A stretch of 64,000 nt of DNA from Shewanella sp. SNU WT4. GTDB taxonomy: Bacteria; Pseudomonadota; Gammaproteobacteria; Enterobacterales; Shewanellaceae. Made by a program: the position numbers and the translations under genes. The stretch lies in contig NZ_CP041151.1 in the NCBI RefSeq assembly GCF_006494715.1, positions 2,418,001 through 2,482,000 on the forward strand, in the 5' to 3' direction. This document shows positions 17,921-27,863 of this stretch, one piece after another; position 1 is the first letter of the stretch; each line of letters begins with the position of its first letter. The notes below the pieces were generated by a model that did no database searches, had not been told where the DNA came from, and saw nothing but the letters and a program-made list of their open reading frames with translations.

Positions 17921-20209
17921 ATGAACAGCAATATGACAGTCACAAAACGCAGTGGTGAACGTGAGAACATAGATCTCGACAAGATCCACAGAGTGATCAC
18001 CTGGGCAGCAAAAGGACTTCACAATGTCTCGGTATCTGAGGTGGAACTACGTTCTCACCTACAGTTTTTTGACGGCATTCCAACGGAAGCCATTCATGAA
18101 ACCATTATCAAGGCCGCCGCAGATTTAATCTCTCCAGAATCGCCTGATTACCAATTTTTGGCAGCGCGTTTGGCCATTTTCCATTTGCGCAAAAAAGCTT
18201 ATGGTCAATTTGAGCCACCTAAGCTTTATAACCATATCGTTAAGCTGGTTGAGCTCGGTAAATATGACGCTCACATCTTAAATGACTATAGCCGTGAAGA
18301 AATTGATATCCTCGATGGCTATGTGGATCACTGGCGTGACATGAACTTCTCCTATGCTGCCGTTAAGCAGCTTGAGGGCAAGTATTTAGTTCAGAACCGT
18401 GTAACAGGAGAAGTTTATGAAAGCACTCAGTTTTTATACATACTGGTTGCTGCCTGTTTATTCGCTGAATATCCAAAAGAGACTCGCTTAACTTACATCA
18501 AGAGTTTTTATGATGCGGTATCGACTTTTAAGATTTCACTGCCAACGCCAATCATGTCAGGCGTGCGCACTCCTACCCGTCAGTTCAGCTCATGTGTACT
18601 GATTGAGTGTGGTGATAGCTTAGATTCAATTAACGCCACTGCGTCATCCATTGTTAAGTATGTTAGTCAGCGCGCTGGTATCGGCATTAACGCCGGCCGT
18701 ATTCGCGCCTTAGGTAGTTCAATTCGTGGCGGTGAAGCTTTCCATACCGGTTGCTTACCTTTTTATAAGTATTTTCAAACTGCGGTTAAGTCATGTTCAC
18801 AAGGTGGCGTTCGCGGCGGCGCAGCGACCCTCTTCTACCCTATGTGGCACTTAGAAGTGGAATCCCTACTGGTACTTAAAAACAACCGCGGCGTTGAAGA
18901 AAACCGTGTTCGTCACTTAGACTACGGCGTACAAATTAACAAGCTGATGTATACCCGTTTAGTTAAAGGCGAGCACATTAGCCTATTTAGCCCATCGGAT
19001 GTACCTGGCTTATACGACGCTTTCTTTGAAGATCAAGACGAGTTTGAGCGTTTATATCTTAAGTACGAGCAAGATGCTGCTATCCGTAAGCGCCAAATTC
19101 GCGCGGCTGACTTGTTTTCATTGATGATGCAAGAGCGTGCGTCTACTGGTCGTATTTACATTCAAAACGTCGATCATTGTAATACCCACAGCCCATTCGA
19201 CTCAAAAGTAGCGCCAATTCGCCAATCAAACTTATGTTTGGAAATTGCGTTGCCAACTAAGCCAATGACCAATATCGATGATACCAATGGCGAAATCGCC
19301 CTGTGTACCTTATCGGCATTAAACTTAGGCGCGATTGAAAGTCTGGATGAGTTAGAAGGGTTAGCTGATTTAGCCGTTCGCGCATTAGATAACTTGCTTG
19401 ATTATCAAGATTATCCAATTAAGGCCGCTGAATTGGCGTCAATGAATCGCCGAACTTTAGGTATAGGCGTCATTAACTTTGCCAATTATTTAGCCAAGAA
19501 TAACTTAAAGTACTCTGATGGCAGTGCTAATGCCCTCACCCACAGAACTTTTGAAGCTATTCAGTTCTATTTGCTTAAAGCATCTATGTTATTGGCTAAA
19601 GAAAAAGGCGCTTGTCCATTATTCCATGAGACGACTTACTCTCAAGGTATTTTGCCAATCGATACCTACAAGCGTGATTTAGACGTTATTTGCAGCGAAC
19701 CATTACACCTTGATTGGGAAAGCTTACGCCAAGACATAGTCAAGCATGGCTTACGTAACTCGACCTTATCAGCGTTAATGCCATCAGAAACTTCATCGCA
19801 AATTTCTAACGCGACTAATGGTATTGAACCACCACGAGGCCTTATCAGCGTTAAAGCCAGTAAAGATGGACAGCTGAAGCAAGTAGTGCCTGATTTTGAC
19901 CAATTACGTGATAAGTATGAGTTGTTATGGCAAATGCCATCGAACGAAGGTTATCTGCAATTAGTCGGCATTATGCAAAAGTTTGTTGACCAAGCGATTT
20001 CAGCCAACACAAACTATGACCCAGCTAAATTTGACAGTCACAAGGTACCGATGAAATTGCTGTTAAAGGATTTGCTCACTACCTATAAACTCGGTATTAA
20101 AACCCTGTATTATCATAACACTCGTGATGGTGCTTCTGATAAATACGACGACATCTCTAGCGTTGAAGCTGAAGATGATGGTTGTGCCGGTGGCGCGTGT
20201 AAAATTTAA
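17921..20209 (+). CDS. nrdA: Ribonucleoside-diphosphate reductase class Ia, alpha subunit
   Basis: Large subunit of the aerobic ribonucleotide reductase, which makes deoxyribonucleotides. The 762 residues align by eye with E. coli NrdA (761) from MNSNMTVTKRSGERENIDLDKIHRV onward. The N-terminal ATP-cone is present (residues of about 5-95), the substrate-side cysteines occur in FSSCVLIECGD and in NLCLEIALP/LCTLSALN, and the C-terminal redox pair is DGCAGGACKI. NATNGIEPPRGL and MPSETSSQISNATNG are conserved active-site loops. The nrdB gene follows after 51 bp. Confidence 0.98.
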   Translation: MNSNMTVTKRSGERENIDLDKIHRVITWAAKGLHNVSVSEVELRSHLQFFDGIPTEAIHETIIKAAADLISPESPDYQFLAARLAIFHLRKKAYGQFEPPKLYNHIVKLVELGKYDAHILNDYSREEIDILDGYVDHWRDMNFSYAAVKQLEGKYLVQNRVTGEVYESTQFLYILVAACLFAEYPKETRLTYIKSFYDAVSTFKISLPTPIMSGVRTPTRQFSSCVLIECGDSLDSINATASSIVKYVSQRAGIGINAGRIRALGSSIRGGEAFHTGCLPFYKYFQTAVKSCSQGGVRGGAATLFYPMWHLEVESLLVLKNNRGVEENRVRHLDYGVQINKLMYTRLVKGEHISLFSPSDVPGLYDAFFEDQDEFERLYLKYEQDAAIRKRQIRAADLFSLMMQERASTGRIYIQNVDHCNTHSPFDSKVAPIRQSNLCLEIALPTKPMTNIDDTNGEIALCTLSALNLGAIESLDELEGLADLAVRALDNLLDYQDYPIKAAELASMNRRTLGIGVINFANYLAKNNLKYSDGSANALTHRTFEAIQFYLLKASMLLAKEKGACPLFHETTYSQGILPIDTYKRDLDVICSEPLHLDWESLRQDIVKHGLRNSTLSALMPSETSSQISNATNGIEPPRGLISVKASKDGQLKQVVPDFDQLRDKYELLWQMPSNEGYLQLVGIMQKFVDQAISANTNYDPAKFDSHKVPMKLLLKDLLTTYKLGIKTLYYHNTRDGASDKYDDISSVEAEDDGCAGGACKI

Positions 20210-20224
20210 CTTTATTTGCTAGAT

Positions 20225-20241
20225 GGGGCCTTAACGGCCCC
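20225..20241 (+). other. GC-rich hairpin between nrdA and nrdB
   Basis: GGGGCC-TTAAC-GGCCCC is a perfect 6-bp stem followed by only three T. It lies 16 bp after the nrdA stop and 20 bp before the nrdB start. It may act as an mRNA stability or partial-termination element setting the nrdA:nrdB ratio. Confidence 0.55.
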
Positions 20242-20260
20242 TTTGATTGGGATCCCTATA

Positions 20261-21391
20261 ATGGCTTACAGCACTTTTTGTCAAACTCCGAATGATGCGA
20301 CTAAAGAACCTATGTTCTTTGGCCAACCTGTCAACGTTGCCCGTTACGACATTCAAAAATATGAAGTTTTTGAACGCCTGATTGAAAAGCAGTTATCGTT
20401 TTTCTGGCGTCCTGAAGAAGTCGACGTTAGCCGTGACAACATAGATTTTGGTAAATTGCCGGATCACGAACAACATATCTTCTTGTCTAACCTTAAGTAC
20501 CAAACCTTATTAGACTCGATTCAAGGTCGTTCGCCAAACGTGGCATTTTTGCCCTTGGTATCACTGCCAGAGTTAGAAACTTGGATTGAAACTTGGTCAT
20601 TCTCTGAAACCATTCATTCACGGTCATACACTCATATCATTCGTAACATCACCAATGATCCAGCCAAGATCTTTGATGATATTTTGGTAAATAAAGAGAT
20701 TTTAAAGCGCGCTGGCGATATTTCTGATTTTTACGATACCTTAATTCGTCAAACTCAAGCCTATGAATTGCATGGTGAAGGCACTCACCTGATCGATGGA
20801 AAAGAAGTCACCATCAGCAGACGTGCACTCAAAAAATCACTGTATTTATGCATGATGGCGGTGAACGCCCTTGAAGCTATTCGTTTCTATGTCAGCTTTG
20901 CTTGCTCATTTGCCTTTGCTGAACGCCGCTTAATGGAAGGCAACGCTAAAATCATTCGCTTAATTGCTCGTGATGAAGCGCTCCACTTAAATGGTACCCA
21001 GCATATTATTAAACTGATGCAAGCGGGTAAAGATGACCCTGAAATGGGTGAAATTGCCATTGAATCTATGTCTGAATGCTATGACATCTTCCTGCGCGCC
21101 GCTGAACAAGAAAAAGAATGGGCTAAGTATCTGTTTAAAGATGGCTCTATGATTGGTCTTAATGAGCAAATTCTTTGTCAATATGTGGAATTCATCACTA
21201 ACGAACGGATGCGCTCAGTGAACTTACCGCAGCCTTATGCTGAACAGTCGAATCCACTGCCGTGGATGAAAAACTGGTTAGAAAGTGATGCGGTGCAAGT
21301 TGCCCCACAAGAAGTTGAAGTATCATCCTACTTAGTAGGACAAATCGATGCCGCCCTCGATGACAAAGACTTCCTCGACTTCGATCTTTAA
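20261..21391 (+). CDS. nrdB: Ribonucleoside-diphosphate reductase class Ia, beta subunit
   Basis: Small subunit carrying the diiron-tyrosyl radical cofactor that starts catalysis in NrdA. The start [20 protein letters not shown] gives 376 residues, the same as E. coli. Radical tyrosine and iron ligands are visible in [18 protein letters not shown] (Tyr after the SRS motif) and in [16 protein letters not shown]. The C terminus (DFLDFDL) should be the peptide that docks to NrdA. Fifteen upstream in-frame codons span the intercistronic hairpin and are excluded. Confidence 0.98.
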   Translation: MAYSTFCQTPNDATKEPMFFGQPVNVARYDIQKYEVFERLIEKQLSFFWRPEEVDVSRDNIDFGKLPDHEQHIFLSNLKYQTLLDSIQGRSPNVAFLPLVSLPELETWIETWSFSETIHSRSYTHIIRNITNDPAKIFDDILVNKEILKRAGDISDFYDTLIRQTQAYELHGEGTHLIDGKEVTISRRALKKSLYLCMMAVNALEAIRFYVSFACSFAFAERRLMEGNAKIIRLIARDEALHLNGTQHIIKLMQAGKDDPEMGEIAIESMSECYDIFLRAAEQEKEWAKYLFKDGSMIGLNEQILCQYVEFITNERMRSVNLPQPYAEQSNPLPWMKNWLESDAVQVAPQEVEVSSYLVGQIDAALDDKDFLDFDL

Positions 21392-21761
21392 CAAAGATCC
21401 TATTATCAGCCTTCAAGGTCAGCCGACGTTATTATTTACCTCGGCGCATCAGACCTTGTTGGCTGCGCTAGAAGCTAAGCAAGTGGCAATTTTTTCTGAG
21501 TGTCGCAGCGGCTATTGTGGCGCGTGTAAGACGCGGGTGTTAAGTGGTCAAGTAGACTATATTACCCCGCCATTGGCGCAATTACGCCCCGATGAATGCT
21601 TGCCTTGTTGCTGTCGACCGCTCACGAATGTCAATCTGGATTTATCCAGTGTCGGCGTCAAAGTTATTCGTAAACGCCATTATCCAGGCCTTGATTTATG
21701 CAAACTGTCCAGTGCTGACAAGCGTAATAAAATGGTTTCAGAAGGTATCGACAAGACTTAA
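21348..21761 (+). CDS. 2Fe-2S ferredoxin of ribonucleotide reductase (YfaE-like)
   Basis: Plant-type 2Fe-2S ferredoxin. The E. coli homologue YfaE reduces NrdB to maintain and rebuild its diiron-tyrosyl cofactor. The cluster ligands are in [13 protein letters not shown] (Cys-x4-Cys-x2-Cys) and the distal CLPCCCRP. From the ATG at 21348 it has 137 residues and overlaps nrdB by 44 bp; TAGGA lies 7 bases before that ATG, while an ATG at 21360 has no such site. It is longer than E. coli YfaE (84), with about 40 extra residues at the C terminus ([17 protein letters not shown] and on) of unknown role. Confidence 0.9.
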   Translation: MPPSMTKTSSTSIFNKDPIISLQGQPTLLFTSAHQTLLAALEAKQVAIFSECRSGYCGACKTRVLSGQVDYITPPLAQLRPDECLPCCCRPLTNVNLDLSSVGVKVIRKRHYPGLDLCKLSSADKRNKMVSEGIDKT

Positions 21762-21867
21762 TAAATGTCGATTATTGCAGCAAGTTAACTTAGAAACCGC
21801 GATTTTCATTCCCCAAATGGCCTTTTTATAGTATAAGCATCCTCATTATTGTTCGAGTGGAACCACC

Positions 21868-22209
21868 ATGTCTGATAAATTCTTTTTTAAAGGCCGTAAA
21901 ACGCCTAAGCCTCAATATGGCGAAAGCGGTTATAACACCAAGCGCACCTTAAAACCTGGCACTGACGTCAATCCATTAGTGTTAGTGGTTGCTGATGAAG
22001 CAAGACAGCAACAAGTTCAACAACTGTTGGATGAGCATAAATTAATAGGTTTAATTACTATTGATGCAACTCAAGCTGAAGATATCCGTCAGTTAGATGT
22101 GATTATCAACAAGCCTACCACGCAAACAGTTGATGCCAAGCCTAACCGTAATGAGCCTTGCCCATGTGGCAGTAAGCAAAAATACAAAAAGTGCTGCGGC
22201 GCTAACTAA
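21868..22209 (+). CDS. SEC-C zinc-motif protein, function unknown
   Basis: A 113-residue protein ending in a SEC-C zinc-binding motif, NEPCPCGSKQKYKKCCG, the module found at the C terminus of SecA and in many small proteins. The first 30 residues (FFFKGRKTPKPQYGESGYNTKRTL) are basic. The middle part (VLVVADEARQQQVQQLLDEHKLIGLITID) looks like a small alpha/beta fold. Related Shewanella and Vibrio proteins are annotated only as SEC-C or PBPRA-type proteins. It may touch the ribosome or nucleic acids, but that is inference. It has its own terminator just after the stop. Confidence 0.75.
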   Translation: MSDKFFFKGRKTPKPQYGESGYNTKRTLKPGTDVNPLVLVVADEARQQQVQQLLDEHKLIGLITIDATQAEDIRQLDVIINKPTTQTVDAKPNRNEPCPCGSKQKYKKCCGAN

Positions 22210-22210
22210 T

Positions 22211-22240
22211 AAAAAAGCATTGCCTCGGCAATGCTTTTTT
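22211..22240 (+). terminator. Intrinsic terminator after the SEC-C gene
   Basis: AAAAAAGCATTGCC-TC-GGCAATGCTTTTTT: a 14-bp perfect stem whose symmetrical A/T flanks could work in both directions. Confidence 0.92.
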
Positions 22241-22293
22241 ATTGGCATCCTTTAAAAGTGAATTTATCTATAAGCCCTCCAAAGTAGACAACA

Positions 22294-22319
22294 ATAAAAA
22301 GCCCAGCAACGGCTGGGCT
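22294..22319 (-). terminator. Terminator of the lipoprotein nuclease gene
   Basis: On the minus strand AGCCCAGC-CGTT-GCTGGGCT is followed by a T-run. It is about 22 bp beyond the stop codon of the gene at 22341-23744. Confidence 0.85.
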
Positions 22320-22340
22320 CATTTCCAAATAGCTATTACA

Positions 22341-23744
22341 TTAAAGTTCGATATCAATCCACACTAAACGATGATCTGATGATACATCCTTGCCTTTGCC
22401 ATATCTCCCAATGCGTTCATCATTGACTAACTTGTAATTGTCATCAGAACTGATTGGCCAAAAGATGCCGGAATCAGTGACATTGAGATCAACCGATGGC
22501 GTCACATGATCGACTCGTAAGCCAAAGGTACTGGTGATCATCTCAGGATACGGGGACGATGCAATATCTTTGCGACATTCACCGCTTGATAAACATTCTG
22601 GGCCGCCAAAGCTCTTAGGAGCATAAATGCCAGTGCTAGCGTAGTGATTAACTTTAGCGTGGTTTAATAAGGCGCGAATAGCCGTTAAATCGCCATCACC
22701 ATTTTCTGGATCAGCGTTTAAATCACCCAGGACGACAAACGATTCGCCATTAGCTAAACCACCTACTAAGCCTTTATCATCATAGATATAAGCGCCCTGT
22801 TCACCACCTGCCACATAATCTACCCAAAAACGGACCTCATCAGCATTTTTAACGACGTTATAAGGCGCTTCAACTCCTTTATCAAACACAGGTGGCGTTG
22901 GATGAGACATCAATAAATGAATGGTTTTATCACCACTAGCAGTTTTAATCGTTACAGGAGCATCAACATGGTTTTTAGACGATAATGGGATCTGTTCCCA
23001 TTCATCCTTGCTATACCAAAAATCATCAGCACACCAAGTGGCAGTATTATCAGGCTTACAATTAACAGCAATGTTCTTAGCGCCAGTCATATCCTTCCAT
23101 TTAAATTCCTGGAAAGTTCGAACCTTATCATGCTCAATCGGATATTGTGATAACAAACCGAAAGCATATTGACCGTGGTAAAAACCAAAGCCCCAACCGT
23201 CACCTGGGCTAGTAGTTTTGCCATCATTATCTAAATCTAAACCAGAAGCTAAACCCGTATTGGTGGCATAATTGCCAGTGAATGGATAATTAATTGGCAA
23301 TAAATCAGCTTTTCCACCAGCGCCAAGGCTACTTTGTGGTACCGCTAAATAATTTATACGAAAGCCATTTAACGCTTTCATATCTTTGCCAGAACCATCG
23401 TTATTAAACTCAGCCGCCATTAATACAGCCGGTCGTTGAGTTTGAATAATCGCTGCCACGTTTCGTATTTGAATAACTTTCGCAGCAACAGCCATCTCCG
23501 CTTCAGTTAGGTTCTTTTTTAAGTAACCTTCGACCAACTGCTGTTGTTTGGCTGGAGCTATGGCCATTTCTGCAGCTAACTCTTGATAACTCGCACGATC
23601 GAAAGATAGATTAAATGCACCAATTCTGAGGGTTTGTGATTCAGTGTCTGGTGTTGTCGGGTAGTAATTATTTGTTTCGTCGTTACAACCCGCAAGAAGT
23701 GCAATAGTGATGGCTGCCGCAGCAGTAGATTTTAAGAATGTCAT
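22341..23744 (-). CDS. EEP-fold lipoprotein, probable surface or periplasmic nuclease/phosphatase
   Basis: A 467-residue protein of the endonuclease/exonuclease/phosphatase fold. It has a lipoprotein signal peptide, MTFLKSTAAAAITIALLAGC, with the lipidated Cys at position 20, so it is exported and membrane-anchored. Fold motifs in order: RIGAFNLSFDRAS (Asn), VLMAAEFNNDG (the metal-binding Glu), GDLNADPENGDGD, and the C-terminal SDHRLVWIDIEL with catalytic Asp-His. LLMSHPTPPVFDKG holds another conserved His. Whether it degrades DNA, nucleotides or phospho-lipids is not decidable from sequence. It stands alone between two terminators. Confidence 0.85.
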   Translation of the reverse strand: MTFLKSTAAAAITIALLAGCNDETNNYYPTTPDTESQTLRIGAFNLSFDRASYQELAAEMAIAPAKQQQLVEGYLKKNLTEAEMAVAAKVIQIRNVAAIIQTQRPAVLMAAEFNNDGSGKDMKALNGFRINYLAVPQSSLGAGGKADLLPINYPFTGNYATNTGLASGLDLDNDGKTTSPGDGWGFGFYHGQYAFGLLSQYPIEHDKVRTFQEFKWKDMTGAKNIAVNCKPDNTATWCADDFWYSKDEWEQIPLSSKNHVDAPVTIKTASGDKTIHLLMSHPTPPVFDKGVEAPYNVVKNADEVRFWVDYVAGGEQGAYIYDDKGLVGGLANGESFVVLGDLNADPENGDGDLTAIRALLNHAKVNHYASTGIYAPKSFGGPECLSSGECRKDIASSPYPEMITSTFGLRVDHVTPSVDLNVTDSGIFWPISSDDNYKLVNDERIGRYGKGKDVSSDHRLVWIDIEL

Positions 23745-24197
23745 GTTATCAACCTGATTTATATTTTTTATAGGGTAATATTTACAATAAATATCAACGC
23801 CATAATAAACATGCCGAAAACCTTACACCATGACAACCAACACAAATCCAACCAAGCGAATATTAAATAAGCTAAATTAATCAATTAAATTAACTCGGTT
23901 ACACGATTAAATATATCTCAACATTTGCCTCAATCTGTAACAAACAGAAACAACGACAACTGTTTTATTACAAGAACACTAAGCAAGTCATATTGATAAT
24001 ATGGTAAAAAATAACAACAACTCGTAGCTACCAGTATTTTAGGTATATTTTATAAAAGCCAAACTAATAACAAAATAAACATCCCAAAAATAATTTATTA
24101 CAAGGCTTCAACTACCAATCATTGTTCACCAAGAAACACAAACTCATTTTGCTTACCAAAAAAAGCAACTAACTGAAAAATAGTTAACTAAAAGCCC
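23745..24197. other. AT-rich intergenic region
   Basis: A 453-bp gene-free stretch, very rich in A and T, upstream of the EEP lipoprotein gene and ending at the IS4-family element. It presumably carries the lipoprotein promoter. I see no convincing Pho, Fur or other operator and no RNA gene. Confidence 0.5.
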
Positions 24198-24199
24198 AG
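24192..24199. terminator. Left arm of a terminator split by the IS4-family element
   Basis: AAGCCCAG here pairs with CTGGGCTT at 25629-25636. Without the element and one copy of its duplication the site would read as an 8-bp stem with the loop AATAATGA, followed on the minus strand by TTTTAG. It would have terminated fadH about 47 bp past its stop. Confidence 0.75.
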
Positions 24200-24209
24200 A
24201 ATAATGACT
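24198..24209. repeat. Target-site duplication, left copy (IS4-family element)
   Basis: AGAATAATGACT directly abuts the left end and is repeated exactly at 25619-25630. Twelve bp falls in the range known for the IS4 family. Confidence 0.92.
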
Positions 24210-24256
24210 TAATGCCGATCGTTTTAAGTAGTTGAACGATCTTTCAAGGGCTTCAT

Positions 24257-24291
24257 AATCAGCCGCAACCTAAGTTGCAGCTGATTTTTTT
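24257..24291 (+). terminator. Inward-protecting hairpin at the IS4-family left end
   Basis: A stem of AATCAGC/GCTGATT plus GCAAC/GTTGC with one mismatch, loop CTAA, is followed by a run of T that ends directly at the transposase ATG. It should block read-through transcription from outside and leaves the start codon without a Shine-Dalgarno site, which would keep transposase low. Confidence 0.75.
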
Positions 24292-25605
24292 ATGTCTGAA
24301 TTTTCTAAAGAGCTACTCGTTACCGCTGAATTTTTCCAAGCGCAAGATATTGATGTATTCGCCAAACATGTTCCCATGGATTGGGTGGCTGAGGCTGTGC
24401 AACAAACTGGCAGGGCCTCGCTTCGAACCCGCCGTTTCCCTGCAGAGCAAGCTGTTTGGTTGGTTCTAGGCATTGGTTTGATGCGTAACCGCTCGATTCA
24501 GCAAGTCTGTGATACGCTCTCACTGGCATTTCCCGACTCCAAGGGGGAGCTCCCGCCACTGGCGACCAGTAGTATCATCAAAGCCAAAGAAAAGTTGGGT
24601 TCAGAGCCCATGCGTTATCTGTTCAAAACAACCGCTGCACAGTGGGAAACACAGTGCGAATTTGATGAGATAGCGGGATTGAAATTGCTCAGTGTTGATG
24701 GGACGTATTTTAAGACGCATAACACTGAAGAAAACCATCACTTTGGCTTTGCACAAAGCACGGCTTCTTTTCCCTCTGTGCTGGCGGTCACCTTAATGTC
24801 TACTCGTAGCCACTTACTTTCTGATGCGGCTTTCGGGCCTGTTACCCACAGTGAAATTCACTATGCACAGCAATTGATTGGCTCAGCTCCCGAGAATTCG
24901 CTCACGTTGTTTGACCGTGGGTTTATGTCTGCCGAATTGCTCATCAGCTGGCAAGGAAGCGGTGCAAACACCCATTGGTTAACCCCGATAAAGTCTAAGA
25001 CCCGCTATCAAATTATCGAGTCATTCTCAGAGTATGACCATCTGGTTGAGATGCCGGTATCCCCCCAAGCTAAACAGCAAGCGCCTTATCTGGGGGAGCG
25101 CTGGCAAGCCCGCCTTATTCCGTCACCCAAAGGTGATATCAAAGGGTTTATCACGTCCTGCCTATGCCCCAACAGCTATCCAGTGAACGATTTACTCAAG
25201 GTGTATTGGCAGCGATGGGAGATAGAGAGGGGTTATGGTGAGCTAAAGCAATATCAACTGGAAAATAAACCTGTCCTGCGCAGTAAGAAGAAGAATGGGG
25301 TGTATCAAGAATTATGGGGGATCTTAACGACCTACAATATTGTTCGGCTAGAGATGGCCGCAATGGCAGTGCAGCATAAAGTTGAGCCACAGAGGATAAG
25401 TTTCATTAATGCCCTGTTTTTAATACAGGATGAGTTTGGTTGGAGCGACAAAGGAAGTCCGGGTGCGATCCCACAGCACTTAAAACGACTGAGGGAAAAT
25501 GGCAAAAGGTTGATTTTACCCCCAAAGAGGAAGCGGCCCAGCTACCCGCGTGTGGTGCTAAAGAAAACAGTGAAATATCCAAGTAAAAATGCCACTCGCT
25601 CTTAA
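24292..25605 (+). CDS. IS4-family transposase
   Basis: Full-length 437-residue DDE transposase. The catalytic acids lie in KLLSVDGTYFKTH (Asp), LTLFDRGFMSAELL (Asp) and the family signature Y-x2-R-x3-E-x6-K, seen here as YWQRWEIERGYGELK. The N-terminal part (FSKELLVTAEFFQAQDIDVFAKHVP, then RRRFPAEQAVWLVLGIGLMRN-like RTRRFPAEQAVWLVLG) is the domain typical of the IS4 group with about 1.4-kb elements. The stop codon falls inside the loop of the right-end hairpin. No frameshift or degradation is visible. Confidence 0.95.
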   Translation: MSEFSKELLVTAEFFQAQDIDVFAKHVPMDWVAEAVQQTGRASLRTRRFPAEQAVWLVLGIGLMRNRSIQQVCDTLSLAFPDSKGELPPLATSSIIKAKEKLGSEPMRYLFKTTAAQWETQCEFDEIAGLKLLSVDGTYFKTHNTEENHHFGFAQSTASFPSVLAVTLMSTRSHLLSDAAFGPVTHSEIHYAQQLIGSAPENSLTLFDRGFMSAELLISWQGSGANTHWLTPIKSKTRYQIIESFSEYDHLVEMPVSPQAKQQAPYLGERWQARLIPSPKGDIKGFITSCLCPNSYPVNDLLKVYWQRWEIERGYGELKQYQLENKPVLRSKKKNGVYQELWGILTTYNIVRLEMAAMAVQHKVEPQRISFINALFLIQDEFGWSDKGSPGAIPQHLKRLRENGKRLILPPKRKRPSYPRVVLKKTVKYPSKNATRS

Positions 25606-25617
25606 GCGAGTGGCATT
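25585..25617 (-). terminator. Right-end hairpin of the IS4-family element acting as terminator for fadH
   Basis: A perfect 13-bp stem AATGCCACTCGCT/AGCGAGTGGCATT with a 4-nt loop, followed on the minus strand by further T. It overlaps the right inverted repeat and lies about 66 bp past the fadH stop, so it can replace the terminator that the insertion disrupted. Confidence 0.8.
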
Positions 25618-25618
25618 A

Positions 25619-25630
25619 AGAATAATGACT
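25619..25630. repeat. Target-site duplication, right copy (IS4-family element)
   Basis: Exact second copy of AGAATAATGACT. The following bases GGGCTT complete the right arm of the split terminator. Confidence 0.92.
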
Positions 25631-25682
25631 GGGCTTCATTTACTAACATATGTTCAATTATTAAGACAATGTTAACTCTTAT

Positions 25683-27718
<2,036 letters not shown>

Positions 27719-27863
27719 ACACATGATTTAACTGAGCATACCTTGTGTCAGCGGTAAGCTCAACAGTTTGACACATTCTGGTATAAACCTATTTACAATT
27801 GAAATTAACCAAAAATGGCAATTTAAGTTAGCATTAGACTATCGGTTATTAGAGGAGCGGCAA

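Larger units (their letters stand above)
24210..25618 (+). mobile_element. Complete IS4-family insertion sequence, 1409 bp
   Basis: The ends are imperfect inverted repeats that start TAATGCC on both sides (left TAATGCCGATCGTTTTAA; right, read inward, TAATGCCACTCGCTTAAG). An exact 12-bp target duplication flanks them. One intact transposase gene fills the interior. Both ends also form hairpins that should stop outside transcription: 24257-24291 at the left and 25585-25617 at the right. The element inserted in the loop region of a terminator hairpin downstream of fadH. Intact ends and gene suggest recent arrival. Confidence 0.92.
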
